Source: Kangiella shandongensis (lineage in GTDB: Bacteria > Pseudomonadota > Gammaproteobacteria > Enterobacterales > Kangiellaceae). Taken from it: a stretch of DNA of 64,000 bases. The DNA is taken from positions 1 through 64,000 of the forward strand of contig NZ_JACNML010000012.1 in assembly GCF_020005365.1 (NCBI RefSeq). Direction: 5' to 3'. The notes under the pieces were generated by a model, which saw only the letters and a program-made list of their open reading frames with translations, was not told the origin of the DNA and made no database searches. Below, in pieces: positions 7,674 to 15,786 of this stretch. Each line of letters opens with the position of its first letter. The first letter of the stretch is position 1. The position numbers and the translations under genes were made by a program.

Positions 7674-9284
7674 ATGCGAAATACTTGCCTTGTCCTTTTA
7701 TTGGGGATTATGTTGTGCTTTGCTGGTTGCACATTTCAGGATAAAAGCTTAGAACAGGCTACACCGCCTAAATTGGTGGTGTTTATCTCTATTGATCAAT
7801 GGCACCAGGACTTATTGGAGCGCTACAAAGATCACTATACTGGTGGCTTTAAAGCTATCTGGCAGCAGAGCCGGTTTTATCGTAATGCATTTCATGATCA
7901 TGCGGCGACTCTAACTGGCCCTGGCCATTCGGTGCTGCTAACAGGGGCATTTCCTAATAAAACCGGCATCACCGGCAACTATTTCTATGATCATGAGTCA
8001 CAGCAAGTGACTTATTGTGTAGCAGATCCTGAGCAGCATGTTATCGGTGTCGATGGCGTGCTGGAAGGGCGCTCAGGTGTGTCCCCTGTCAATCTACTAA
8101 CCCCAACTGTGGGAGATTTGCTAAAAGCACGGTATCCACAATCGAAAGTCTATTCTGTGTCGGGTAAAGATCGCTCGGGGATCCTGATGGCGGGACGTAA
8201 GGCTGATGGTGTCTTCTGGTACGATAAATCAATCGGACAGCTGGTGACCTCCAGTTTTTATGCGCAAAAGCTCCCTGGTTTTATACAAAATTTTAATCAG
8301 CAGCATCCAATCCAGCAGTATGCTCCAGATACCTGGCGCCGTTTAAAGCCCGCCAGCTTTTATGATCGATTGGCACGGAAGGATTTGTTCGACGGCGAAA
8401 GATTGATTGATAACAAGAACTTCCCGTATCGCTTAAAGTCCGGTGCGGATACCCGTTCTTTCCACTCCATGGTTAGCCGTACTCCTTTTGCCGATCGCTA
8501 TATTCTTGAGGCGAGCCAGTATATTATCAATTCGCAACAGCTAGGACAGGACGAGACGCCTGATCTTATTTCTATTGGTCTATCGGCGACGGACTATATA
8601 GGACATACCTGGGGGCCTTATAGCCAGGAAGCGCTCGATCATATGCTTCGTCTGGATCGTTATTTGGGTGACTTCTTCGATTCGATTAAGCAGCAGTTCG
8701 GTGATGATGTTGTGATCGCGTTATCCGCAGATCATGGGGTGCAACCTTTGCCTGAGTATTTGGTTCAGCAGGGCAGAGATTCGAAACGAATCCCTAAGCA
8801 GCGAGTTATTGATGACGTGATGGCTATCGCCGACAAGCTTCAGCAGGAATTTGGGCATGATAAGCCCCTTATTGAACTAAAAGCAGGTCATTATTTTCTG
8901 TTTAATGATGGCGTAAGCATGAAGCAAAGGCGTCGTTTGGCCAAAGAAATAGAGCAGCTGGATTATATTCAGCAGGTGGTGTTGGCTGATGCGCTGAGTC
9001 AGAGCGAAGATAATAACAGCCGCTATGTTCAAAGAGTTTTTTATAAGCCACGGGCTCAAGATATGTATTTGCTTTTCAAGCCTTACTATCTGGTGAACCG
9101 AAGTCTTGGTACCACCCATGGTTCTGTTCATCAGTATGATCAACAGGTACCGATTGCTTTTATCGGTAAATCCTTCCAGCCAACGTTGGTCGAAGACAAA
9201 GTCAGCACGACGGATATAGCGCCAACACTGGCTAAAGCCTTGCAGCTTAATTATCAAGGTTTTGATGGAAAAGCACTACCTTAA
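7674..9284 (+). CDS. Alkaline phosphatase-superfamily lipoprotein (PafA-like)
   Basis: A 536-residue phosphatase or phosphodiesterase with a lipoprotein signal (LCFAGC lipobox, Cys near residue 19), so it is membrane-anchored in the periplasm or on the surface. Metal and nucleophile signatures are visible: SIDQWHQD near the N-terminus (metal Asp), ATLTGPGHS around T79-H85 with the candidate Thr nucleophile, SATDYIGHTWG with metal Asp and His, SADHG, and GTTHGS near the C-terminus. This order matches the PafA-type alkaline phosphatases, which hydrolyse phosphomonoesters. No phosphate-regulon (Pho box) site was identified. The start codon lacks a clear ribosome-binding site, so the exact N-terminus is uncertain. 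Confidence 0.85.
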   Translation: MRNTCLVLLLGIMLCFAGCTFQDKSLEQATPPKLVVFISIDQWHQDLLERYKDHYTGGFKAIWQQSRFYRNAFHDHAATLTGPGHSVLLTGAFPNKTGITGNYFYDHESQQVTYCVADPEQHVIGVDGVLEGRSGVSPVNLLTPTVGDLLKARYPQSKVYSVSGKDRSGILMAGRKADGVFWYDKSIGQLVTSSFYAQKLPGFIQNFNQQHPIQQYAPDTWRRLKPASFYDRLARKDLFDGERLIDNKNFPYRLKSGADTRSFHSMVSRTPFADRYILEASQYIINSQQLGQDETPDLISIGLSATDYIGHTWGPYSQEALDHMLRLDRYLGDFFDSIKQQFGDDVVIALSADHGVQPLPEYLVQQGRDSKRIPKQRVIDDVMAIADKLQQEFGHDKPLIELKAGHYFLFNDGVSMKQRRRLAKEIEQLDYIQQVVLADALSQSEDNNSRYVQRVFYKPRAQDMYLLFKPYYLVNRSLGTTHGSVHQYDQQVPIAFIGKSFQPTLVEDKVSTTDIAPTLAKALQLNYQGFDGKALP

Positions 9285-9292
9285 ACACAATA

Positions 9293-9377
9293 GTCAAATA
9301 TACGCAACTTAACGTATATTTGACTTTATACGTGAAAAAGCGTATTTTTAGCTATATACGGTATTTTGCGTATATAG
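9293..9377. promoter_or_regulatory. Array of six alternating 6-bp half-sites at exact 14-bp spacing
   Basis: TATACG (starting at 9299, 9327, 9355) alternates with its reverse complement CGTATA (9313, 9369) or CGTATT (9341). Starts are exactly 14 bases apart, so every gap is 8 bases whichever way the half-sites are paired. The first pair extends to perfect 12-bp arms (9293-9304 and 9313-9324) and the last to 9-bp arms (9352-9360 and 9369-9377). The array overlaps the likely promoter of satD, so it is a probable cooperative repressor operator. Confidence 0.8.
9320..9348 (+). promoter_or_regulatory. Likely sigma-70 promoter of the satD operon
   Basis: TTGACT at 9320-9325 and TATTTT at 9343-9348 are separated by 17 bases. 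Both hexamers are embedded in the half-site array, so a bound regulator would block polymerase. The call rests on consensus matching by eye. Confidence 0.5.
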
Positions 9378-9402
9378 ATTGTTAAAGTATTGCAGGTGGT
9401 GA

Positions 9403-10062
9403 ATGAGTAAGAAAGCACGTCATAATGCAGGCCCGATATCACAAGTCGCTGTTATTACAGGAGATATTGTTAACTCTCAAAATAGTAATGATGGCGATGA
9501 GTGGCTGTTGGCATTACAGAAGTATCTAGCTAAGTTTGGTGAGTCACCAAGAGATTGGCAGATCTTCCGAGGTGATAGTTTTCAAATGATTATTTACGAG
9601 CCGGAGCAAGCCTTCCGTATTGCCTTAGGTTTAAAGGCGGTTATCAAGCAATTCAAAAAGCTGGATGTACGTATGGCCATTGGGGTTGGCAGTTTGGAAA
9701 CGCAAGCCGAACAGGCACTACAGTCTAACGGTGAGGCCTTCATTAATTCTGGCAGAATGTTCGATTCGCTCAAAAAACAGACACTTGCTATCAAATCACC
9801 CTGGCAAGATTTCGATAAAGCGATTAATCTATTCATCAAATTAGCTCTCCTCACCATGGATGACTGGTCAGAAACCAGTGCGGAGGTTGTTGCAGCCAGT
9901 CTTGAGAATCCGAACGCAACGCAAAAGGAGATTGCTGAGATATTGTCTATCCCGCAAAGCAGGGTCAGCGAGCGTTTATCAAGAGCAGGTTATGATGCCA
10001 TTGTGGATACGGAGCGCTACTATCGGGAGTCAGTGATAAAACGATTACAACAGGGTGAGTAA
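9403..10062 (+). CDS. SatD-family protein with C-terminal helix-turn-helix
   Basis: A 219-residue cytoplasmic protein. The N-terminal part (AVITGDIVNSQ, IFRGDSFQMI, VRMAIGVGS) matches the SatD family, whose biochemical function is unsettled. The C-terminal part (about residues 165-205, ATQKEIAEILSIPQSRVSERLSRAG) is a clear sigma-factor-like helix-turn-helix, so DNA binding is likely. AGGTGG precedes the ATG. It ends TAATG with the next gene, so the two are coupled. Its promoter is covered by the 14-bp half-site array; autoregulation by the helix-turn-helix is inferred. Confidence 0.75.
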   Translation: MSKKARHNAGPISQVAVITGDIVNSQNSNDGDEWLLALQKYLAKFGESPRDWQIFRGDSFQMIIYEPEQAFRIALGLKAVIKQFKKLDVRMAIGVGSLETQAEQALQSNGEAFINSGRMFDSLKKQTLAIKSPWQDFDKAINLFIKLALLTMDDWSETSAEVVAASLENPNATQKEIAEILSIPQSRVSERLSRAGYDAIVDTERYYRESVIKRLQQGE

Positions 10063-10811
10063 TGACAATTCTACTATTGAAATTAATAGCGGCGCACTTG
10101 ATCGCCGACTTTCTAATTCAGCCAATCGCCTGGATCAAAGATAAGGAAGAAAAGGCGTTTGTTTCAAAAAAGCTGATATTACATTCCCTGGTGCATGCTA
10201 CCTTATACGCCATGGCCTTTGCTTTTTCACCAGAATATGGGCTGGGTTGGCTGGTTCTGGTCGTTACTCACTACCTCATCGACGGCTTTAAATCCATCAG
10301 CAACCGTTTAGTTATTGAAGAAAAGTCGACCTTTTTTAATCGCCGGAGTCTCTTTATCATGGATCAGCTGCTACACATCATCATGATCGTGCTGGTGGTT
10401 GGCTATTATTATCCCGAGTTGTATCAGTTTGCGATAAACGCCGAGCAGCTATGGTTGTTGGCAATCGCTGTACTATTACTGACCCGCGTTTCCTCGATTA
10501 TCATTAAGGTGCTTATTTCACGCTGGACGCCACTGAATGTGGACGATGCAGGGAAAACCAATCATTCTCTAGCTAATGCCGGCAGTTATATTGGCTTTCT
10601 CGAGCGCTTATTTATTTTTGTATTTATCGTGACCAATCACTGGGAAGGCGTTGGTTTTCTGCTGGCAGCAAAGTCAGTATTTCGCTTTGGTGACTTAAAA
10701 GAAGCGCACGATCGCCGTTTAACCGAGTATATTTTAATCGGCACCTTGATCAGTTTTGGCTTGGCCATCGGGATCAGTTTAGGGTATGACTATTTACAGG
10801 CTGTGATTTAA
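10062..10811 (+). CDS. DUF3307-family integral membrane protein
   Basis: A 249-residue polytopic protein with about six hydrophobic segments. The N-terminal signature LIAAHLIADFLIQP and the HYLIDGFKSI stretch are typical of DUF3307, a family of unknown function. Its start overlaps the satD stop by one base, so the pair is one operon under the half-site array. The recurring pairing of a soluble SatD protein with a membrane DUF3307 protein suggests a functional couple, but no reaction can be named. Confidence 0.75.
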   Translation: MTILLLKLIAAHLIADFLIQPIAWIKDKEEKAFVSKKLILHSLVHATLYAMAFAFSPEYGLGWLVLVVTHYLIDGFKSISNRLVIEEKSTFFNRRSLFIMDQLLHIIMIVLVVGYYYPELYQFAINAEQLWLLAIAVLLLTRVSSIIIKVLISRWTPLNVDDAGKTNHSLANAGSYIGFLERLFIFVFIVTNHWEGVGFLLAAKSVFRFGDLKEAHDRRLTEYILIGTLISFGLAIGISLGYDYLQAVI

Positions 10812-10821
10812 TGGCAAGAAC

Positions 10822-11670
10822 CTAATTGGCATCGGCGATGAGCTCGGTAAAATCTTCGCGGTATTCATTTAGGTAATCAATAAAGTGTTCAGTTTGCTCT
10901 TCGCTGGCAGACTCAAACAGTTTTAATTGTAGTGCTTTTCTCAGCTGGTTGTTGTGTTCGGAGTTTTCTATTAACTGCGGTGAGCGAAGCTGGCGAGGGT
11001 TGCGGAGCAGACTATGTAGCGCCTGTTGACCGGACTCAGATCGGCGCTCTGCCAAGGCGAGTTTAAATGCCTGGCGCCACTCTTTCAGGTACTCAATTCT
11101 TAATTTTCCAGTGGGTTTAAGCTGATTAACGGTTTCTATGATAAGGTTTTCCTGAGAATCGGTTAGGCTGCCAAACCACTCTTCGTAACTTTCTATGGCC
11201 TCGTCGTGGGCATTTTCCAGACGCTTTTCATCGGTTTGTGCCAGATAATCTTTTGATTCGCTCTGAGCCGAAGCATTCAGGTTTTGCATCAGTTCTTTAA
11301 CCTGCGCATCACTTAATTGGGACAGCTCCCTGACGGCATCATTCAGAACCTGCGCTAAGATATCGTGATAAAAGCTGACTAGCCGTTCGCCATAAGTATC
11401 GTAGTTCTGCTTGAACTGTTTGCTTTTTACATCATTAAGGACATCGTCAATAAACTGGTTATAGCGTGGCAGTTGGGTTTGGCGGTGCCACAGTGCATGT
11501 TTATCGACTAATGATTCGATCCGCTCTTCCTGTACAGATGTCAGGGTAACGTAATCGTCGGCATACCAGGTAGAAAGCCAACCTAAGCGGTTATACCAGA
11601 ACTGAAAGCCACACGCTTGCAGAGTAAAAAGAGCGAGTGCAAAACAGATAACTTTTACTGATATTTTCAA
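10822..11670 (-). CDS. DUF6279-type lipoprotein
   Basis: A 282-residue lipoprotein with signal LFTLQACGF (Cys near residue 20), then a mostly helical domain beginning WYNRLGWLSTWYADDYVTLTSVQ. The N-terminal block WYNRL-WL--WY-DDYV-L matches DUF6279 lipoproteins of gammaproteobacteria; their function is unknown. Translation starts at TTG (11668-11670): AGGAGG lies nine bases upstream and there is no nearby ATG. It converges on the DUF3307 gene with an 11-base gap. Confidence 0.72.
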   Translation of the reverse strand: MKISVKVICFALALFTLQACGFQFWYNRLGWLSTWYADDYVTLTSVQEERIESLVDKHALWHRQTQLPRYNQFIDDVLNDVKSKQFKQNYDTYGERLVSFYHDILAQVLNDAVRELSQLSDAQVKELMQNLNASAQSESKDYLAQTDEKRLENAHDEAIESYEEWFGSLTDSQENLIIETVNQLKPTGKLRIEYLKEWRQAFKLALAERRSESGQQALHSLLRNPRQLRSPQLIENSEHNNQLRKALQLKLFESASEEQTEHFIDYLNEYREDFTELIADAN

Positions 11671-11879
11671 AGTTGTAAGCCTCCTACTGAGTTAGTCCAT
11701 CTAAACTATGTGATCTGGAAGAAATTCTCAAATGTGACATGCATCTAAATAGTTAGTGTAAGACCTTATGCTGAATGTTACGTGAACGCAGGCAAACGGC
11801 AATTTGCCATTAATTAAGGACAGTAATACACTAGCCGTTGGTTTTATTAAGGACGCGACAATAACGCACAGAGGAACTC

Positions 11880-14024
11880 ATGAAAGCACTATCTATGACA
11901 AAATTACTGATTGCAACGCTGGCCTGGGGACTGATTATTACAGGTTGCTCAGAGTCTGAAAAGAAAGGCTCAAGTGCCGAACCTGGTTTTAAAGTCGAGA
12001 GCTTAACCGAAGAAGGGTGGCTATACGGTCACTTACCCGAAAACACGGTGGCTTATGCCCGTTTGCCAAACCCCTGGGGGAGTTTTTCTCAAAAAGACGA
12101 TAGCTTTAAATATGCACTGGGTAATGCCGAGCATGTTAAAGTGGTAAAACAGATCCAGCAGGGTGTGTATGACAATATACTGACGAAGCTGGATAAGCAG
12201 GCGAAGCCATTGGCCGAGCTGTATTTCGAGCATACCAAAGGACCGCTGGAATTAGCCTTTGTTAATCAAAACGCAGGACAGCCTATTATCTATGTTGGAA
12301 CACGTCTGGATTACGACAAGGTTGATGGTTTTAAGCAGGCGCTGACCTCGGCTACTCAAGGTATGCCGAATGCAAAGTTACTCGATGGCAATAAAGCAGG
12401 ACAAGGCTTTATTAACATGGGGCCGGGCATGGTAATTTATTACCACTTTGATGTCAGTGATCAGCGTTTAACGCTCATCAGTGGCATGGGCGCATCGGTT
12501 ACCAGCCTTGAGAAAGCTGCCGAGTCGATTAAGCCTAACGAGCAACATGAAATGCTAGCGTTAGAGGCTAACATTGATTCGAGTCACCAGGGACTGTTTG
12601 CCTGGGTTAGTCCTAAAAATGCGATGCCTTTGATGCAAATGGGCATGCCGCCACAAGAATTACAGAAGCTGAAAGAGTTGGGTGTTGACCAGGCTAATGG
12701 TTTGGCATTAGGTTACGGTGTCAGTAGTGGTAAAACTCGCCTGAAGCTTATTTTGGATATGCCGGATGTTGGTGTTAGACGCTTCATACCTATTGTAGAT
12801 AACAAAATTGATGCGAAGGCTGTTGGTGAAGTGAAGTGGGCGGGTATTATGTCACTGCCAACTTCAGAGCAGGCCCAACGTATAGCTGAGCATCTAAAAG
12901 CTTTAGGTGAAGTAAACTATGACTCTTGGGAGCAATTAAACAGTGGCTTTGAGAGTGAAGTAGGGTTAAAACTTGATGTGCTGTTGAATGCTTTCGGTCC
13001 AGAGGTAGTTGTTTTCAAAGATGAAATTGGGACATTTGCTAGTACCAGATACAGTAATACGAATATTAAGAAGCTGCTACTAAAGGCTCAGGAAGAAGAG
13101 GTTAAGGTTGACTATCGAGCCTATGAAAAAAATGGCGCACTCATCCATCATCTAAGAGTCGCTATGAATCAACTGGATGCAAAACCTTCTTCGGCAGAGA
13201 TTGGTCCAGAAATAGGTGCTATGGTCTTAAATAATTATCATGAAAATTATTTTTGGATGCTAGAAGGTGACCAGGTGGTTTTCGCCAGCGTGCCTCAGTT
13301 ACTACTGGAAAGGCATAGTCAGAAAGACCGACGCAGCATTGCCGATTGGTTTAAACAGCAACAAGGTGACGGTTATCAGTCTTCTTTGCTGAACTTTACT
13401 GCAACGGTGGATGATCTGTCCCGTACCAGCTACCATTATTATTTAGAGTTATTGATTATGTTGGCTGATTTATCAGGGACCAGCATTGACTTGGTTTCGT
13501 TGCCGATGGCCCGTGAACTGGGCTTCCCTGATAAAGGAACCGTTGGTGTGAGCCTGAGTTCGGGTAAAGAGTACCTGGGCCTGGAGTTTACCTTCGAAAA
13601 TGGCGCTACTGATGTGATGGTAGGTGCAGGCGGCGCTACGACGGTAGCGGTTATCGGTGTGTTAGCGGCTGTTGCTATTCCAGCGTATCAGGATTATACC
13701 GTGCGGGCACAGACCAGCTCAGCGATGTATACCGCTGAAGCCATTAAAGCACAGGTAGCTATGTCTGTAGTGGAAGGTACCAAAATAGAAGATATTGACA
13801 ACGGCTATGGTGAGATTGGACAGCCTGAGTCGTATCGAAGCGGTATGATTGAAAAGGTTGTGGTCAATGACGGCGTTATTACCGTTCATCTGAGCAACCC
13901 ATCGTTAGGCTACGGACCGCAAACGGTAGTGTATGTGCCTATGTTTAACGGAAAACAGATCTCTTACTGGGACTGCTCAGGAGGGACATTAGCTGCTAAA
14001 TACCGTCCCGCTCGTTGTAAATAA
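11880..14024 (+). CDS. Lipoprotein with a C-terminal type IV pilin-like domain (unusual fusion)
   Basis: The 714-residue product begins with a lipoprotein signal (LIITGCSES, Cys near residue 23). Residues about 30-580 form a large domain I cannot assign. From about residue 583 it reads as a major pilin: AVIGVLAAVAIPAYQDYTVR is the conserved pilin helix. It continues as a pilin globular domain (GVITVHLSN) and ends WDCSGGTLAAKYRPARCK with the paired cysteines of the pilin C-terminal loop. The prepilin leader and Glu5 motif (GFTLIE) are replaced by GAGGATT, so prepilin peptidase processing is not expected. The gene is alone, with a bidirectional terminator after it. Retention in the outer or inner membrane is open. 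Confidence 0.75.
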   Translation: MKALSMTKLLIATLAWGLIITGCSESEKKGSSAEPGFKVESLTEEGWLYGHLPENTVAYARLPNPWGSFSQKDDSFKYALGNAEHVKVVKQIQQGVYDNILTKLDKQAKPLAELYFEHTKGPLELAFVNQNAGQPIIYVGTRLDYDKVDGFKQALTSATQGMPNAKLLDGNKAGQGFINMGPGMVIYYHFDVSDQRLTLISGMGASVTSLEKAAESIKPNEQHEMLALEANIDSSHQGLFAWVSPKNAMPLMQMGMPPQELQKLKELGVDQANGLALGYGVSSGKTRLKLILDMPDVGVRRFIPIVDNKIDAKAVGEVKWAGIMSLPTSEQAQRIAEHLKALGEVNYDSWEQLNSGFESEVGLKLDVLLNAFGPEVVVFKDEIGTFASTRYSNTNIKKLLLKAQEEEVKVDYRAYEKNGALIHHLRVAMNQLDAKPSSAEIGPEIGAMVLNNYHENYFWMLEGDQVVFASVPQLLLERHSQKDRRSIADWFKQQQGDGYQSSLLNFTATVDDLSRTSYHYYLELLIMLADLSGTSIDLVSLPMARELGFPDKGTVGVSLSSGKEYLGLEFTFENGATDVMVGAGGATTVAVIGVLAAVAIPAYQDYTVRAQTSSAMYTAEAIKAQVAMSVVEGTKIEDIDNGYGEIGQPESYRSGMIEKVVVNDGVITVHLSNPSLGYGPQTVVYVPMFNGKQISYWDCSGGTLAAKYRPARCK

Positions 14025-14045
14025 GTAATGGCATGGGGCGGTTAG

Positions 14046-14082
14046 AACAAAAAAGGTGAGCATTTGGCTCACCTTTTTTGTT
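14046..14082. terminator. Bidirectional terminator between the pilin-fusion gene and fklB
   Basis: A perfect 16-bp inverted repeat (arms 14046-14061 and 14067-14082, loop ATTTG) has GGTGAGC at the core and A/T tracts outside. It therefore serves both convergent genes. Confidence 0.92.
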
Positions 14083-14099
14083 GAAAGTTAGGCATGGTC

Positions 14100-14720
14100 T
14101 TAAGAAACGATATCCAATAATTCTAGTTCGAATACCAAAGCCTGGTATGGTCCAATCACGCCACCAGCGCCCTGTTCACCGTAAGCCAGATTATGCGGCA
14201 CATACAGTTTCCATTTTGAACCGACTGGCATTTTCTGTAGTGCTTCTGTCCAGCCTTTGATCACGCCACCTACAGGGAACTCTGCTGGTTCGCCACGCTT
14301 GTAAGAGCTGTCGAATTCCTGACCGTTGACTAAAGTACCAGCATAGTGAGTGCGTACTGTTGAGTCAGCCGTTGGTTTTTCGCCAGAGCCTTCTGTAATG
14401 ACTTCGTACTGTAAGCCGCTTTCAAGAACCGTCACTTCGTCACGCTTAGCGTTTTCAGTAAGGAAAGCTTCGCCTTCTGCCGCAAACTGTTTCGCTTTTT
14501 CTGCATTTTCGGCTTCAACGATTTTTTGGATTTCCTGAAATGCTTCGTTGAGGTCTTCATTGGATATTCGAGACTCTTTGCCTGCGAAAGCGTCTTGGAT
14601 GCCTGCAACAACTGCATCAATACCAACGCCAGGGAATGCGCCGCGAACCTGTTGGCCCATTTGCAGGCCAATACCGTAAGAAGCTTTAGCTTCTGTAGTT
14701 GAAAAGTCTGTAGATGACAT
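14100..14720 (-). CDS. fklB: FKBP-type peptidyl-prolyl cis-trans isomerase
   Basis: The 206-residue enzyme isomerises Xaa-Pro bonds and assists folding. The N-terminal helical dimerisation domain (ASYGIGLQMGQQV) is followed by a charged helix and the FKBP domain (about residues 100-206). That domain has VRTHYAGTLVNGQEFDSSY, EFPVGGVIKGWTEALQ and LAYGEQGAGG. Length equals that of E. coli FklB. No signal peptide is visible from the chosen start, so it is cytoplasmic. The start at 14720 is preferred over an upstream in-frame ATG because GGAGACACC precedes it and the extension has no family similarity. Confidence 0.9.
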   Translation of the reverse strand: MSSTDFSTTEAKASYGIGLQMGQQVRGAFPGVGIDAVVAGIQDAFAGKESRISNEDLNEAFQEIQKIVEAENAEKAKQFAAEGEAFLTENAKRDEVTVLESGLQYEVITEGSGEKPTADSTVRTHYAGTLVNGQEFDSSYKRGEPAEFPVGGVIKGWTEALQKMPVGSKWKLYVPHNLAYGEQGAGGVIGPYQALVFELELLDIVS

Positions 14721-14881
14721 GGTGTCTCCATAATTGTGTCTAAGGTGTTCATATGGGGCCTCTGTCTGGGATTTAAAGCAAAATCCCGGAATTTGTAAAA
14801 AAATCACTGGCCATGGCTAGTATCAAGGCCGTGTTTTGGCATAATACGCGTCATATTTCTTAGTCACTGCTTAAGGCTCCT

Positions 14882-15784
14882 ATGTGGTTTAAAAACTGTT
14901 TTATTTATTATCTCAATGAAGAATTTGAGCATTCTCAAGAGTCTTTAGAAGAGCTCCTTAACAATCAAAGCTTTAAGGCTATCGGACGGCAGGAAACCGA
15001 CGCCTATGGCTGGGTCTCTCCTCTAGGACGAGGGCATGAGCAATTAGCTTTTCTGTCGAACGGCAGTTACCTGCTGGCAATGCGTAAAGAGCAGAAAGTG
15101 ATTCCAGCCAGTATGGTAAAGGAAGCCTTGGAAGAGCGAGTCGCAGCAATCGAAGAGGCTGAAGGGCGTAAAGTATACGGTAAGGAAAAAGCGACTCTGA
15201 AAGATGATATTTTGAGTCTGCTTAAACCTAAAGCCTTGACCAAGTCGAGTCATACCCATGGTTACATTGATACCCATCATGGTTTGTTGGTTATTAATGC
15301 GGGCAGTGCCAGTGCGGCAGATGCCTTTGTTGAACTCTTGATTGAAACCCTGGGCTCTTTAGGGGCTGTTCGCTTGATGGGAGAAGAATCTCCTGGCTCG
15401 ATTATGAATCAGTGGCTCATGGACGGCCTGCCTGAAGGGTTAGAGCTGACGGGGCAGTTTGATCTGCAAGATCCTAAAGATGAGCGAGTGGTAAAGATTA
15501 AAGGGGCGCAGGATTTGGAGTTGGTTCACGAATTACTGGAAGATGGCTACTGGGTCCAGAAACTGGGCATTCGCCGTGATGAAGAGTTCAGTGCCGTTTT
15601 AACCAACGACTTATTGCTGAAAAGCATTAAATTTGATGATGAATTACTAAAAGATAATGATGATATCGATGCTCAGGACAAATTAGCGCGTTTCGATGCT
15701 GACTTTGTCTTAATGACGCAAACTATGGCACAATTCATTAAAGAGCTGATGCAGTACTTTAAAGTCAATATGAGTAAGGATTAA
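14882..15784 (+). CDS. rdgC: Recombination-associated protein RdgC
   Basis: A 300-residue DNA-binding protein. In other bacteria it forms a dimeric ring around duplex DNA and modulates RecA activity. The N-terminus MWFKNCFIYYL and the GWVSPLGRG and KVIPASMVKEALEERV stretches are diagnostic. Length matches E. coli (303). TAAGG lies before the ATG. The next gene starts two bases after its stop, and that gene's ribosome-binding site AAGGA lies inside the rdgC end. The two are therefore coupled, which is the most informative aspect of this locus. Confidence 0.93.
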   Translation: MWFKNCFIYYLNEEFEHSQESLEELLNNQSFKAIGRQETDAYGWVSPLGRGHEQLAFLSNGSYLLAMRKEQKVIPASMVKEALEERVAAIEEAEGRKVYGKEKATLKDDILSLLKPKALTKSSHTHGYIDTHHGLLVINAGSASAADAFVELLIETLGSLGAVRLMGEESPGSIMNQWLMDGLPEGLELTGQFDLQDPKDERVVKIKGAQDLELVHELLEDGYWVQKLGIRRDEEFSAVLTNDLLLKSIKFDDELLKDNDDIDAQDKLARFDADFVLMTQTMAQFIKELMQYFKVNMSKD

Positions 15785-15786
15785 CA

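Noticed and set aside
14721-14807. 29-codon N-terminal extension of fklB
   Set aside because: The extension has no family similarity, and a good ribosome-binding site precedes the internal ATG.
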